Positions 20,791-30,796 of a DNA stretch of 64,000 nt are shown one piece after another. Within the stretch, counting starts at the first letter, position 1; each line of letters starts with the position of its first letter. This DNA comes from Vibrio gazogenes. GTDB taxonomy: Bacteria > Pseudomonadota > Gammaproteobacteria > Enterobacterales > Vibrionaceae. The notes below the pieces were generated by a model that was not told where the DNA came from, searched no databases, and worked only from the letters and a program-made list of their open reading frames with translations. The stretch is taken from NCBI RefSeq assembly GCF_023920225.1, contig NZ_CP092587.1, positions 2,961,709 through 3,025,708 on the forward strand, given 5' to 3'. The position numbers were made by a program, and so were the translations under genes.

Positions 20791-21060
20791 ATTTTACTCC
20801 GCTCTTTCCGCACAGCCATCCTACTATTTGAGTAATTTTGGGTGTGCGCTAAACTAATCATCAATAGGGCGCAGATTCTACGCGAATGAAGTTTTTAAAA
20901 CAAGCTCTATTTTTAAAAAATTGGCGAAAAACAACTCATCGGACAAAAGTCTCTCGAGCCCAGCATTATAGCATGTATTCATCCCTGTTTTTTAGTGTAT
21001 TATGAACAGATTCAAAGAACATTATGCCCTTATAAATATTGAACTTCAGCCGGATTTACA

Positions 21061-22032
21061 ATGGATTTTAAAGCTATCCAAGCACTCACTGCCGATGACA
21101 TGGCAAAAGTTAATGAGACAATACTTGCCCAACTTAATTCTGATGTTTCATTGATCAATCAGCTTGGTTTTTACCTTATCAATAGTGGCGGTAAACGCCT
21201 TCGCCCTCTGCTGGCAGTGCTCTCTGCCCGTGCTCTAGGTTACACAGGTGACGCACATACAAAAGCGGCTGCGTTTATTGAGTTTATACACACTGCGACG
21301 TTACTTCACGACGATGTAGTTGATGAATCAGACATGAGACGGGGCAAAGCCACAGCCAATGCAACTTTTGGCAATGCTGCCAGTGTGTTGGTCGGTGACT
21401 ACATTTATACACGTTCATTCCAAATGATGACGCAACTGGGCTCACTCCGGGTGCTAGAACTCATGAGTTACGCAGTGAATGTGATTGCGGAAGGCGAAGT
21501 CCAGCAGTTGATCAACTGTAATGATCCGGATATCACCGAAGAGAACTACATGCAGGTGATCTATTCCAAAACAGCTCGTTTGTTTGAAGCAGCGACTCAG
21601 ATCGGGGCGATCCTGAGCGACGCTGATTCCGATACAGAACAAGCATTTCAAGATTATGGCCGTTATCTGGGAACAGCATTTCAACTCATTGATGATTTGA
21701 TGGATTACACATCAGATGGTGATGAAATGGGTAAAAACGTCGGAGATGATCTTGCTGAAGGAAAACCAACGATCCCATTATTGCATGCCATGCGCACTGG
21801 AACTCCCGAACAAGTCCAGATAATTCGGGATGCCATCGAAAAATCAAATGGTATGGAACACTTAGAAATGATCCTTGATATTCTGGAACAAACCGGCTCT
21901 CTCGCTTACACCCAGCAGAAAGCTCAAGAAGAAGCCGACAAAGCAATTCAGGCACTCGATATTATTCCGGACAACGAATACAAAGAAGCGCTGATTGCAC
22001 TGGCTCATCTCGCCGTTCATCGAACGAAATAG
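21061..22032 (+). CDS. ispB: Octaprenyl diphosphate synthase IspB
   Basis: A trans-polyprenyl synthase that makes the ubiquinone/menaquinone side chain from FPP and IPP. The 323-residue protein has the first aspartate-rich motif in LLHDDVVDESDMRRG (DDxxD, about 82-91) and the second in LIDDLMDYT. GGKRLRPLL near the N-terminus binds IPP. It is divergent from rplU, the standard genomic position, and converges on mdh. Confidence 0.95.
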   Translation: MDFKAIQALTADDMAKVNETILAQLNSDVSLINQLGFYLINSGGKRLRPLLAVLSARALGYTGDAHTKAAAFIEFIHTATLLHDDVVDESDMRRGKATANATFGNAASVLVGDYIYTRSFQMMTQLGSLRVLELMSYAVNVIAEGEVQQLINCNDPDITEENYMQVIYSKTARLFEAATQIGAILSDADSDTEQAFQDYGRYLGTAFQLIDDLMDYTSDGDEMGKNVGDDLAEGKPTIPLLHAMRTGTPEQVQIIRDAIEKSNGMEHLEMILDILEQTGSLAYTQQKAQEEADKAIQALDIIPDNEYKEALIALAHLAVHRTK

Positions 22033-22049
22033 AGCCCTTCAATCATGAT

Positions 22050-22078
22050 AAAAAAAGCTGGCTAAGCCAGCTTTTTTT
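22050..22078. terminator. Bidirectional terminator between ispB and mdh
   Basis: AAAAAAAGCTGGCT-aa-GCCAGCTTTTTTT is a near-perfect stem with A and T runs on either side. It serves the two convergent genes. Confidence 0.92.
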
Positions 22079-22101
22079 ATTCTAACCAATAGACTGAATG
22101 G

Positions 22102-23037
22102 TTATGACGCAAAATCAACACCAAGCTGAATGTCGCCATTCAATGTATCCAACATTCCTTCCAGTGCTTTTTGTTCAAACGTACTCAATTCACCATAGCT
22201 CAGCACTTCTTCAATACCGTCTTTACCCAATCTGATAGGTTGAGCAAAGAAAGGTGCAAGTCCACCATCACTTTCAATATAAGCGCACTCGATAACATTG
22301 GCTTCACCCTGAAGCGCTTTCACGAGCGACAAGCCAAAACGACAAGCTGCCTGCCCCATTGATAATGTTGCACTACCACCGCCCGCTTTTGCTTCAACAA
22401 CTTCAGTCCCCGCGTTTTGAATGCGGTATGTTAAAGCAGCGACTTCTTCATCAGTGAAAGTGACATCTTTGACCTGAGAGAGTAACGGTAGAATGGTCAC
22501 ACCTGAATGTCCACCGATCACAGGAACATTCACCTCCAGCGGATTTTTCCCTTTTAATTCACCAACGAATGTTTCTGAACGGATCACATCCAACGTCGTG
22601 ATACCGAACAGTTTACGCTGATTATAAACACCCGCTTTTTTCAGGACTTCAGCAGCAATAGGAACAGTCGTATTGACAGGGTTGGTGATAATCCCGATAC
22701 ATGCTTCAGGACAAACAACCGCAATTTTTTCAGCAAGAGATTTAACGATCCCAGCATTGACGTTAAACAAATCTGAACGATCCATGCCCGGCTTACGAGC
22801 GACACCCGCAGAAATCAACACGACATCCGCACCTTCAAGGGCTGGTGTTGGATCTTCTCCTGAGTAGCCATTGATTGAAACAGGCGTTGGGATATGACTC
22901 AGATCTTTTGCCACACCCGGTGTCACAGGTGCGATATCGTAAAGGGCAAGATCAGAACCAGCAGGTAGATGATTCTTCAATAACAGAGCAAGGGCTTGAC
23001 CGATACCACCAGCGGCACCAATAACAGCGACTTTCAT
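22102..23037 (-). CDS. mdh: Malate dehydrogenase
   Basis: NAD-dependent oxidation of malate to oxaloacetate in the TCA cycle. 311 residues: N-terminal Rossmann motif [11 protein letters not shown] (7-17), substrate-specificity loop [33 protein letters not shown] and the catalytic histidine in [14 protein letters not shown] clear ribosome site (AAGGAGAATTACAA) precedes the ATG. It is divergent from argR, a conserved Vibrio and enterobacterial arrangement. Confidence 0.97.
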   Translation of the reverse strand: MKVAVIGAAGGIGQALALLLKNHLPAGSDLALYDIAPVTPGVAKDLSHIPTPVSINGYSGEDPTPALEGADVVLISAGVARKPGMDRSDLFNVNAGIVKSLAEKIAVVCPEACIGIITNPVNTTVPIAAEVLKKAGVYNQRKLFGITTLDVIRSETFVGELKGKNPLEVNVPVIGGHSGVTILPLLSQVKDVTFTDEEVAALTYRIQNAGTEVVEAKAGGGSATLSMGQAACRFGLSLVKALQGEANVIECAYIESDGGLAPFFAQPIRLGKDGIEEVLSYGELSTFEQKALEGMLDTLNGDIQLGVDFAS

Positions 23038-23425
23038 TTGTAATTCTCCTTGAGCGTTCTCTCGATATTTCTTTTATAGGGTAGTTATGCAACAGGAAAA
23101 GCTATAGCAATTACAACTTGATTACAATTGACTCTCACTAGCTTTGCGAAGTGACGCAAGAACCAATATGAAGCATTCACCGGAGCAATTATTTCCCACC
23201 GTATTTTTAGCGATTATACAATACGTTATGCTTTATATATTCATTGACAGCAAATCGCTGATAACTGACCTTTCTACACTGAACTTTAAATCAGTTGGAG
23301 CATTGTGCATAACTATGCGAAAATATTCAAAGGATACATAAGGTCTCTCTTCACCTTATGTAGTAATTTTGATAACTATGAGGCTAATGCCGCCCATCGG
23401 TGAAAAGGCCTTTGCTAAGTAAATT
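23038..23425. other. mdh-argR divergent intergenic region
   Basis: 388 bases without a credible gene. It should hold the promoters of mdh and argR. An AT-rich stretch near 23310-23335 (ATGCGAAAATATTCA) loosely resembles an ARG box half, which would fit autoregulation by ArgR, but the match is too weak to call as an operator. Confidence 0.4.
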
Positions 23426-23896
23426 ATGAAAAACGTAGATAAACAAGACCTGTTAGTCCGCTCATTTAAAGCGTTGCTGAAAGAAGAACGTTTCGGCTCT
23501 CAAAGTGATATTGTCGAAGCACTACGCAGCGAAGGATTTGAGAACATCAACCAATCTAAAGTCTCTAGGATGTTAACAAAGTTCGGTGCCGTCCGGACTC
23601 GGAACGCCAAGATGGAAATGGTGTATTGTCTTCCTGCTGAATTGGGGGTGCCTACCGTTTCAAGTTCTTTACGAGAGCTTGTTCTTGATATCGATTATAA
23701 CCCGGCCTTAGTGGTGATTCACACCGGCCCCGGTGCCGCGCAGCTCATTGCTCGTTTATTGGATTCACTCGGTAAGTCAGAAGGGATTCTTGGTGTCGTT
23801 GCCGGCGATGATACCATTTTCATCACCCCGACCCGTCAAATTTCCGTTGAAGAGTTACACCATTCCGTGTGCGAACTTTTTGAATATTTCGGATAA
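23426..23896 (+). CDS. argR: Arginine repressor ArgR
   Basis: A 156-residue hexameric repressor of arginine biosynthesis genes that uses L-arginine as corepressor. The N-terminal winged helix contains the recognition stretch [19 protein letters not shown] (about 39-57). The C-terminal domain carries the arginine-binding [14 protein letters not shown] and [14 protein letters not shown]. Length and position beside mdh are typical. Confidence 0.96.
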   Translation: MKNVDKQDLLVRSFKALLKEERFGSQSDIVEALRSEGFENINQSKVSRMLTKFGAVRTRNAKMEMVYCLPAELGVPTVSSSLRELVLDIDYNPALVVIHTGPGAAQLIARLLDSLGKSEGILGVVAGDDTIFITPTRQISVEELHHSVCELFEYFG

Positions 23897-24233
23897 TTTT
23901 TGCAGCACAAAACACTAGTGATAAAAAGAATATTATTCTGTTTACCGAACGATTTAACGTGATTTATATCACATCTTCAACATCTCTAGTGTTTGATTTT
24001 ACTCATGTTTAACCTATTGATTCTACTTACCAATTCGATTGCCGCTTACCAAATCTTTCTCTGATATTTTTATCATATGTATAATTTTCATTAACAATAT
24101 TTCAGTTTTGTGCCAAATTTTTGATATTATCAGCCCACTTTTCGAGTCATGTGAAAAGTTACTGTTTCTTCAATAGGAATGCTCTTCAGTCTATATTCAC
24201 TGAGAGACAACAAACAAAAAGGAAGGAATATTC
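23897..24233 (+). promoter_or_regulatory. argR-TRAP intergenic region with a CRP-like site
   Basis: 337 bases without a gene. At 23957-23974 the sequence ACGTGATTTATATCACAT has GTGA-N6-TCAC symmetry, a good match to the CRP/cAMP box (TGTGA-N6-TCACA). It lies about 260 bases upstream of the TAXI receptor gene, so either the transcript has a long leader or the promoter is well upstream. The start codon has a strong ribosome site (AAGGAAGGAAT). Confidence 0.55.
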
Positions 24234-25205
24234 ATGGTATTGAATAAAATTATGAAGCTGAGCGCTATTGCTGCTGCTGCCATCGGTGCAAGTGCGGTCG
24301 TTAGTGCGCAAGAATTCATTACGATAGGAACAGGATCTGTCACTGGTGTCTATTACCCAACTGGCGGTGCAATCTGTAAACTCGTGAATAAAGATCGCAA
24401 GGAACACAATATTCGTTGCTCCGTCGAATCAACTGGCGGATCGATTTATAACGTCAATACAATTCGCTCCGGTGAACTTGATTTCGGTATTGTCCAGTCA
24501 GATTGGCAGTATCACGGCTACCACGGGACTAGCAAATTCGCTGAACAAGGTCCTTACAAAAAACTACGTGCAATGTTCTCTCTTCATACAGAACCATTTA
24601 ACGTCATTGCCCGTACCGACGCCCACATCAACAATATCAAAGACTTAAAAGGTAAGCGTGTCAACATCGGTAACCCAGGTTCCGGTGACCGAGCTACGAT
24701 GCAAGTTGTCATGGAGAAAATGGGTTGGACGAAAGATAGCTTTAAACTCACATCTGAGTTGAAAGGTTCAGAACGTTCTCAGGCACTGTGTGATAACAAA
24801 ATCGATGCATTTATCTACGTTGTTGGTCACCCGAATGGCTCTATCAAAGAAGCAACCACATCATGTGATGCGAAACTTGTTCCTGTAACCGGTCCAGAAA
24901 TTGACAAGATCGTAGCAGAAAACCCTTACTATACTTATACCGATGTACCAGCGGGTATGTATCGGGGAACCGATCAGGACGTGAAAAGCTTCGGTGTCGC
25001 AGCAACACTAGTCACCAGTGCTGATGTCCCCGACAAAGTTGCTTATAACGTTGCCAAAGCTGTGTTTGAAAACTTTGACACGTTTAAGAGACTTCATCCG
25101 GCATTTGCGCACCTGAAAAAAGAAGACATGGTGAAAGCGGGGATTTCCATTCCGCTCCATCCGGGTGCAGTCAAATACTATAAAGAAGTTGGCTTACTCA
25201 AATAA
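24234..25205 (+). CDS. TAXI-family TRAP transporter solute-binding protein
   Basis: A periplasmic receptor of the TRAP-associated extracytoplasmic immunogenic (TAXI) family: signal peptide (about 1-25, ending VVSAQEF), then ITIGTGSVTGVYYPTGGAICKLVN, the TAXI N-terminal signature, and SGDRATMQVVMEKMG. 323 residues. It is cotranscribed with a fused TRAP permease after a hairpin, which is typical: abundant receptor, less permease. Members are linked to glutamate or other dicarboxylate uptake, but the substrate cannot be read from sequence. Confidence 0.92.
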   Translation: MVLNKIMKLSAIAAAAIGASAVVSAQEFITIGTGSVTGVYYPTGGAICKLVNKDRKEHNIRCSVESTGGSIYNVNTIRSGELDFGIVQSDWQYHGYHGTSKFAEQGPYKKLRAMFSLHTEPFNVIARTDAHINNIKDLKGKRVNIGNPGSGDRATMQVVMEKMGWTKDSFKLTSELKGSERSQALCDNKIDAFIYVVGHPNGSIKEATTSCDAKLVPVTGPEIDKIVAENPYYTYTDVPAGMYRGTDQDVKSFGVAATLVTSADVPDKVAYNVAKAVFENFDTFKRLHPAFAHLKKEDMVKAGISIPLHPGAVKYYKEVGLLK

Positions 25206-25236
25206 GAATCTCCTCAGGCTAAAGCTTTGATAAATC

Positions 25237-25264
25237 ATGAGGAGGCAGACGCCTCCTCATTTTG
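25237..25264 (+). terminator. Hairpin between TAXI receptor and permease genes
   Basis: ATGAGGAGGC (25237-25246), loop agac, GCCTCCTCAT (25251-25260), then TTTTG. A perfect 10-bp stem, probably a partial terminator or 3' stabiliser that keeps receptor mRNA in excess over permease mRNA. Confidence 0.75.
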
Positions 25265-25383
25265 TATTTTGGTATTGCATAAATCACTCATTTTAATTTC
25301 GCAATATCTTTTCTGACTTTCCGTAGATGGGAAAGCCATGATGTAACTTCATCATTAGACCATCAATAATAAGGATAACGTAC

Positions 25384-27936
25384 ATGACGCAAGCAAATGT
25401 ACAGGATATGGTGGCACAGGCAGATACAGGTGCCCGGAATCCAAAGGGCTTTGCAGGCCGGATTCTCTGGGTTGTTCCGGTCTGTTGGTCATTATTCCAA
25501 CTTTGGTATGCCTCACCGCTACCATTCATTTTTAATTTTGCCGTTCTCAACGACACACAGGCTCGCTCCATTCATCTGATGTTTGCAATATTCCTTGCAT
25601 TCACAGCATATCCGGCCATGAAGAATTCTTCTCGGGATCACATTCCCCTGATGGACTGGATACTGGCATTACTCGGTAGCTTCTCCGCTGCTTATATTTA
25701 TCTATTTTATGAAGCCTTGGCAGGACGCTCAGGAGCTCCGACAACCGTTGACATTGTGGTCTCGGTTATCGGTATGGTATTACTCCTCGAAGCGACACGT
25801 CGAGCTTTAGGCCCACCATTGATGATGGTTGCGATGGTATTTCTCGCTTATACCTTCGCCGGGCCATATATGCCGGATGTCATTGCTCACAAAGGCGCGA
25901 GCCTAAGTAAAGCGATGTCCCACCTCTGGCTAACGACTGAAGGGGTCTTCGGGGTTGCTTTGGGCGTTTCAACCTCATTTGTCTTTCTGTTTGTTCTGTT
26001 CGGTGCGATGCTGGAAAGAGCCGGTGCCGGTGCTTATTTCATTAAAGTCGCGTTCTCATTACTGGGGCACATGCGAGGCGGTCCGGCTAAAGCTGCGGTT
26101 GTTGCGTCCGGATTATCCGGCTTAGTCTCCGGTTCTTCGATTGCGAACGTGGTGACAACCGGCACATTTACCATTCCGTTGATGAAGCGAGTCGGCTTTC
26201 CGGGCACCAAAGCCGGCGCCGTAGAAGTTGCCGCATCCACCAATGGTCAGCTGACACCACCAATCATGGGTGCAGCCGCTTTCCTAATGGTCGAGTATGT
26301 CGGTATTTCTTATGTTGAAGTGATCAAAGCCGCAGCACTGCCTGCCATCATCTCTTATATCGCGCTGATTTATATTGTCCATCTCGAAGCCTGTAAAGCT
26401 GGTATGGAAGGACTGCCGCGTCGTAAAACGGTCACACTACTGCAGAGCATTTTGTCTTTTACCGGCACCATTCTGGCGCTCGGAGCAATCAGTGCTATCG
26501 TCTATTACGGCGTCGGTTGGACAAAAGCAGCCTTTGGCTCAGCAGCAACGCCGATCGTCACCTTGCTGCTCCTCGCATCCTATATCGGTTTGGTCAAAAT
26601 CTCCTCCCGCTATGCCGGGCAGACTATGGATATTGATGAGGACTTGCGTGAAGTACCTGATCCGGGACCAACGCTGAAATCAGGTCTGCACTTCCTGCTG
26701 CCGATTGTTGTGTTGGTCTGGTGTTTGACCGTTGAACGTTTTTCTCCGGGATTATCTGCCTTCTGGGCAACCGTATTCATGATCTTTATTCTGCTGACCC
26801 AGCGCCCGCTAATGGCTTTCATGAATCGCTCCGGTGACATTGCTGCACAGGCAAAAGTCGGCTTGAATGATTTCTTTGAAAGCTTGGCGTCCGGTGCGCG
26901 TAATATGATCGGTATCGGTGTCGCGACGGCTGCCGCAGGGACAGTGGTCGGTGTGGTCACTCTGACGGGGATCGGTCTGGTGATGACTGACTTTGTCGAA
27001 TTCATCTCCGGTGGCAGTGTGATCATGATGTTGATCTTTACCGCGGTGATCAGTTTGATACTGGGGATGGGTCTACCGACAACGGCAAACTATATTGTTG
27101 TTTCTACGCTGATGGCTCCGGTGATCGTCACGCTCGGGGCACAACATGGTCTGATCATCCCACTAATCGCAGTGCACTTGTTTGTGTTCTATTTCGGTAT
27201 TCTGGCAGACGACACGCCCCCTGTGGGTCTCGCGGCTTTTGCTGCTGCAGCGATAGCCAAATCGGATCCGATTCGAACCGGTATTCAAGGTTTTACCTAT
27301 GATATTCGGACCGCCATCTTACCATTCATGTTTGTATTCAATACCCAACTGTTATTGATTGGTATCGATACTTGGTGGCATTTAATGCTGACCATTTTCT
27401 CTGCCATTACCGCGATGTTGCTGTTCTCTGCTGCAACGCAGGGATGGTGGTTTACTAAAAATAAATGGTGGGAAACCGTCTTACTCCTCGCACTGACCTT
27501 CACATTCTTCCGTCCCGGATTCTGGTGGGACATGATCTATCCTGAGCATGAACTCTATCCGGGAACCGATATTTACCAGGTCACAGAGAAACTTCATCAG
27601 GGAGAAGCATTGGAGCTGGTCGTCTCAGGCGACAAAATGAATGGTGAACATGTGACGAAAACGGTTCGGCTACCATTCGATGAGCGCGCCAAAACCGCTG
27701 AAGAGAGAGTCCGTTCGATGGGCTTGATGCTGACCGAGCAAGGGCAAAATATGATGGTCGATATGGTTGAATTCGGTAGTCCGGCAGAAGCCTCCGGCAT
27801 TGATTTTGACTGGAAAATTGATGCCATCATCGTCGAATCTGAGCGCCCAATGAAAGAGTGGGTATTTATTCCGGCATTGTTCCTCACGTTATTATTAATC
27901 TGGAATCAAAAACGCCGGATAAGATCATCAAAATAG
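25384..27936 (+). CDS. Fused TRAP transporter permease (DctQ-DctM, TAXI type)
   Basis: An 850-residue sodium-coupled permease in which the small 4-helix Q subunit (about residues 30-150) is fused to the large M subunit (about 150-680), as is common for TAXI systems. Many hydrophobic helices are visible; the M signature appears as SGLVSGSSIANVVTTGTFTIPLMK and GMGLPTTANYIVVSTL. A C-terminal extension (about 700-850) contains a soluble stretch resembling a short PDZ-like segment (MVDMVEFGSPAEASGIDFDW), then one last helix. It partners the upstream TAXI receptor. Confidence 0.92.
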   Translation: MTQANVQDMVAQADTGARNPKGFAGRILWVVPVCWSLFQLWYASPLPFIFNFAVLNDTQARSIHLMFAIFLAFTAYPAMKNSSRDHIPLMDWILALLGSFSAAYIYLFYEALAGRSGAPTTVDIVVSVIGMVLLLEATRRALGPPLMMVAMVFLAYTFAGPYMPDVIAHKGASLSKAMSHLWLTTEGVFGVALGVSTSFVFLFVLFGAMLERAGAGAYFIKVAFSLLGHMRGGPAKAAVVASGLSGLVSGSSIANVVTTGTFTIPLMKRVGFPGTKAGAVEVAASTNGQLTPPIMGAAAFLMVEYVGISYVEVIKAAALPAIISYIALIYIVHLEACKAGMEGLPRRKTVTLLQSILSFTGTILALGAISAIVYYGVGWTKAAFGSAATPIVTLLLLASYIGLVKISSRYAGQTMDIDEDLREVPDPGPTLKSGLHFLLPIVVLVWCLTVERFSPGLSAFWATVFMIFILLTQRPLMAFMNRSGDIAAQAKVGLNDFFESLASGARNMIGIGVATAAAGTVVGVVTLTGIGLVMTDFVEFISGGSVIMMLIFTAVISLILGMGLPTTANYIVVSTLMAPVIVTLGAQHGLIIPLIAVHLFVFYFGILADDTPPVGLAAFAAAAIAKSDPIRTGIQGFTYDIRTAILPFMFVFNTQLLLIGIDTWWHLMLTIFSAITAMLLFSAATQGWWFTKNKWWETVLLLALTFTFFRPGFWWDMIYPEHELYPGTDIYQVTEKLHQGEALELVVSGDKMNGEHVTKTVRLPFDERAKTAEERVRSMGLMLTEQGQNMMVDMVEFGSPAEASGIDFDWKIDAIIVESERPMKEWVFIPALFLTLLLIWNQKRRIRSSK

Positions 27937-28009
27937 ATGCCACATCAATATGCCTGATTCCAGTCAGGCATATAATGGCCCCGATTCTGGCTAGAGAGGT
28001 TATATACCC

Positions 28010-28450
28010 ATGTACAAACATATTCTTGTACCTGTTGATTTAAATGAACAAGGCTTTGCCGATAAAGCGGTAGAAATCGCAGTCTGGCATGCAAAACATT
28101 CAAATGCCGAAATACATCTGCTCAAGGTTTTGCCCGGTATTCATATGTCCATGGTTTCGACCTATTTCCCCAAAGATGCGGCAGCAAAAATGAAAGCTGA
28201 CGTCAAAGCGCAACTCAAAACTTTCGCAGAAACCCATATTGATGAAGAAGTGGTCTATCACCTCCACATTGCTGAAGGCAAACCTTATAGCACCATTTTG
28301 GATTATGCCGAGAAACTGGGCTGTGACCTCATTATTATGCCAAGCCACAAACGTTCCAAAATTGATAAGGTGGTATTAGGCTCAGTCGCCAGTAAAGTCG
28401 TACAGAGCTCCCCGATTCATGTACTGGTTGTCAAACCTCAAGAGTTCTAA
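28010..28450 (+). CDS. Universal stress protein (UspA family), TRAP-linked
   Basis: A 146-residue UspA-fold protein: MYKHILVPVDLNEQGF at the N-terminus and the ATP-binding pattern GSVASKVVQSSPIHVLVVK at the C-terminus (G-x2-x-x9-G/S type). It lies 73 bases after the TRAP permease. In Halomonas the UspA protein TeaD regulates the TRAP transporter TeaABC, so a role in tuning this transporter is a reasonable inference. A terminator follows, closing the operon. Confidence 0.9.
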   Translation: MYKHILVPVDLNEQGFADKAVEIAVWHAKHSNAEIHLLKVLPGIHMSMVSTYFPKDAAAKMKADVKAQLKTFAETHIDEEVVYHLHIAEGKPYSTILDYAEKLGCDLIIMPSHKRSKIDKVVLGSVASKVVQSSPIHVLVVKPQEF

Positions 28451-28484
28451 CCTCAACAACCTGAGTCATGCTTAAAACAAGACG

Positions 28485-28522
28485 AAAAAGGTGCAGATTT
28501 ACAATCTGCACCTTTTGTGTTT
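28485..28522 (+). terminator. Terminator of the TAXI-TRAP-UspA operon
   Basis: AAAAAGGTGCAGATT-tac-AATCTGCACCTTTT is a perfect stem with A and T flanks, and a second T run follows at about 28521. It can also serve the convergent gene at 28576. Confidence 0.9.
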
Positions 28523-28575
28523 TTTATCGTCAGCTTGAACGGAACTGCAATTAATTCGACACCACTACGTCATCA

Positions 28576-29376
28576 TCAAAGCGGAAAATGAGTCACACAA
28601 ATGCCTTCACTCAGACCAATCTGACAACTTTCTTCCTGCCCGTCCAATTGCACGGTTAAAACATACAAATCCTGAGGATCCGGGTGCTGAGGATCAAAAT
28701 AGCGGGGGGCATCCACCTGAAAGACCGCACTTGCCTGATCACTTCTCATATCGATGGGGATCTGATAACTCATCCCATCAAATTTAATCACCGCAGAGAC
28801 CAATCCGGGCTTTAACATGTCAAAATAAACATGCACCAACAGCTCACATCCCCCGCCATGATGCCATACCTGCTCAGTTGCCAAATGCGTCAACCGGACA
28901 TGGCGGATACATTGCAGATAAGGTTCTCTCCAGATGCCGACGCGTGAGTCATAATGACGAACCGGCTCTTTTCCCAAAAAGCAGAGTGGGTGCTGCTCGA
29001 CATCAACCAATGGCTCATCATCGGGGTCGAGAAAAAGAATCTCAAACCGATTCCGGCCGGGCTGAAGTAATGGTTGAATATCTTTACGATATATCGATGA
29101 CAATCCGTCACAATCAAACAGCGCAACGCCATTGAGACGGATCTCGGCATAATGGTCGATCCCTTCTAAAACGAGATCGATCCCCGCATAACTCAGCAAC
29201 GCATCATCGACTTCAATATCGTGCATGAGGTGCCATTCCTGTGCTGCAATCTCTGTTTCAGAAAGCGTGACAGGGAGAATTTCGCTCAATGGCGCGGGAA
29301 AACAGATATCATTCTGAGGAACAGTGAGATCAGTCAGCGGTGAAAGCTGCCAATAACCTGCCAATGAATATTTCAT
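28576..29376 (-). CDS. Stand-alone GH2-type sugar-binding/Ig-like protein (no catalytic domain)
   Basis: 266 residues resembling the N-terminal part of beta-mannosidase/GH2 enzymes: MKYSLAGYWQLSPLTD..., LVLEGIDHYAEIRLNG (jelly-roll sugar-binding domain) and then YDSRVGIWREPYLQCIRHVRLTH, followed by an Ig-like beta domain to the end. The TIM barrel with the catalytic glutamates is absent, and no frame for it is seen downstream. There is no signal peptide, so it is cytoplasmic. It may be a relic of a larger enzyme or an accessory protein. Its position beside uxuA suggests a link to hexuronate or glycoside use. Function is not known to me. Confidence 0.7.
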   Translation of the reverse strand: MKYSLAGYWQLSPLTDLTVPQNDICFPAPLSEILPVTLSETEIAAQEWHLMHDIEVDDALLSYAGIDLVLEGIDHYAEIRLNGVALFDCDGLSSIYRKDIQPLLQPGRNRFEILFLDPDDEPLVDVEQHPLCFLGKEPVRHYDSRVGIWREPYLQCIRHVRLTHLATEQVWHHGGGCELLVHVYFDMLKPGLVSAVIKFDGMSYQIPIDMRSDQASAVFQVDAPRYFDPQHPDPQDLYVLTVQLDGQEESCQIGLSEGICVTHFPL

Positions 29377-29454
29377 ATGTCACAACTTGTTCTCGATCAA
29401 TTTTTCATTATCTCAGATTAGCGACCATTTGGGAAAAATCAAATGTCGGTGCAC

Positions 29455-29482
29455 AAAAAAAAGCCGCTAAATAGCGGCTAAG
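29455..29482 (-). terminator. Terminator of uxuA
   Basis: Minus strand AGCCGCT-attt-AGCGGCT followed by eight T, about 45 bases beyond the uxuA stop. Confidence 0.9.
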
Positions 29483-29524
29483 TCAATCAACAGCAAAGAA
29501 CGTAACTAGGTATAGATAAATCAT

Positions 29525-30715
29525 TTATTTACTGGTGTAAAATGCCCGTTTCAAAGCAAGTTCAACACCTCGAATCTCAGCCAGTCCTTTCAAACGCCCA
29601 ATACAGGAATAGCCCGGATTCGTTTGTTTTCTCAAATCGTCAATCATCTGATGCCCGTGATCCGGCCGCATCGGGATACGACGTACATCTCCTTGTGTTT
29701 CACGTCGGTGCTCTTCTTTAAGCAGCGCATGAATCACATTGTACATATCCACATCACCCTCTAAATGTGCAGCTTCATGGAAACTCATGGGATTGCCTTC
29801 TTCACGCATGGTCGAACGTAAGTGAGTAAAGTAAATTCGTTCACCATACGTCTCTATCATCCGCACCAGATCATTGTCTCCGCGCACACCGTAAGAGCCG
29901 GTACACATGGTAATTCCATTCATCAGACTTGGTACCGCGGTCGTCAGTGCTTCGATATCTTCAATGGTTGAGACGATCCGAGGTAAACCAAGAATCGGAC
30001 GCGGCGGATCATCCGGATGGACAGCTAATTTAAGGCCGTATTGCTCACATACCGGCATCAACTCTTGTAGGAATAACACCATATGTTCACGCAGTTTTTC
30101 TCTATCTATGTCCTGATACGTATCAAGACGCGCCTGAAATTCTGCTAACGTATAACCTTCTTCCGCACCGGGTAAACCGGCAATAATATTGGCGGTTAAC
30201 TTCTCAATTTGTGCCTGAGACATCTGTTCGAAACAGGCTTTCGCTTGTGCTTGTTCCTCTGCGGTGTAATCGGCCGCTGCATTCGGCCGTTTGAGAATAA
30301 ACAGTTCAAATGCTGCAAATTCAATCTGATCAAAACGCAGTGCTTTAGAACCGTCAGGTAACTGATATTCCAGATCGGTACGTGTCCAATCAAGTACCGG
30401 CATAAAGTTATAACACACGGTATCAATGCCGCATTCCGCCAGATTGATTAATGACTGTTTGTAATTTTCAATCCATTGGGCATAGTGACCGGTGCGCGTC
30501 TTAATCTCTTCATGTACCGGAACACTTTCGACAACGGACCAATTAAAGCCTTTCTCTTCTAACAGCGTTTTGCGCTTGAGGATTTCATCTTTGCGCCATA
30601 CTTCACCATTCGGAATATGATGCAATGCAGTTACAATTCCCGTCGCGCCTGCTTGTTTAATATCATCTAAAGACACAGGATCGCTTGGGCCGTACCAACG
30701 CCAAGTTTGTTCCAT
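29525..30715 (-). CDS. uxuA: Mannonate dehydratase UxuA
   Basis: Dehydrates D-mannonate to 2-keto-3-deoxygluconate (KDG). 396 residues against 394 in E. coli. Recognisable segments are [53 protein letters not shown] (metal-binding His/Asp) and [11 protein letters not shown] near the C-terminus. It is separate from, and opposite in strand to, the uxuB-uxaC-kdgK-eda run, but together they complete the glucuronate pathway. A GntR gene lies immediately upstream on the same strand. Confidence 0.96.
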   Translation of the reverse strand: MEQTWRWYGPSDPVSLDDIKQAGATGIVTALHHIPNGEVWRKDEILKRKTLLEEKGFNWSVVESVPVHEEIKTRTGHYAQWIENYKQSLINLAECGIDTVCYNFMPVLDWTRTDLEYQLPDGSKALRFDQIEFAAFELFILKRPNAAADYTAEEQAQAKACFEQMSQAQIEKLTANIIAGLPGAEEGYTLAEFQARLDTYQDIDREKLREHMVLFLQELMPVCEQYGLKLAVHPDDPPRPILGLPRIVSTIEDIEALTTAVPSLMNGITMCTGSYGVRGDNDLVRMIETYGERIYFTHLRSTMREEGNPMSFHEAAHLEGDVDMYNVIHALLKEEHRRETQGDVRRIPMRPDHGHQMIDDLRKQTNPGYSCIGRLKGLAEIRGVELALKRAFYTSK

Positions 30716-30796
30716 AATTATTTCCTAGTTATTCGTTTTGTAATGATTCATTGTTGAACCATACTGCATGTGTGCGACATGGCTCGATTCAGAGAG

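Noticed and set aside
23310..23335. ARG box upstream of argR
   Set aside because: Only one weak half resembles the consensus, so it was not called.
28576..29376. Complete beta-mannosidase
   Set aside because: Length is about a third of the family and the catalytic barrel is missing.
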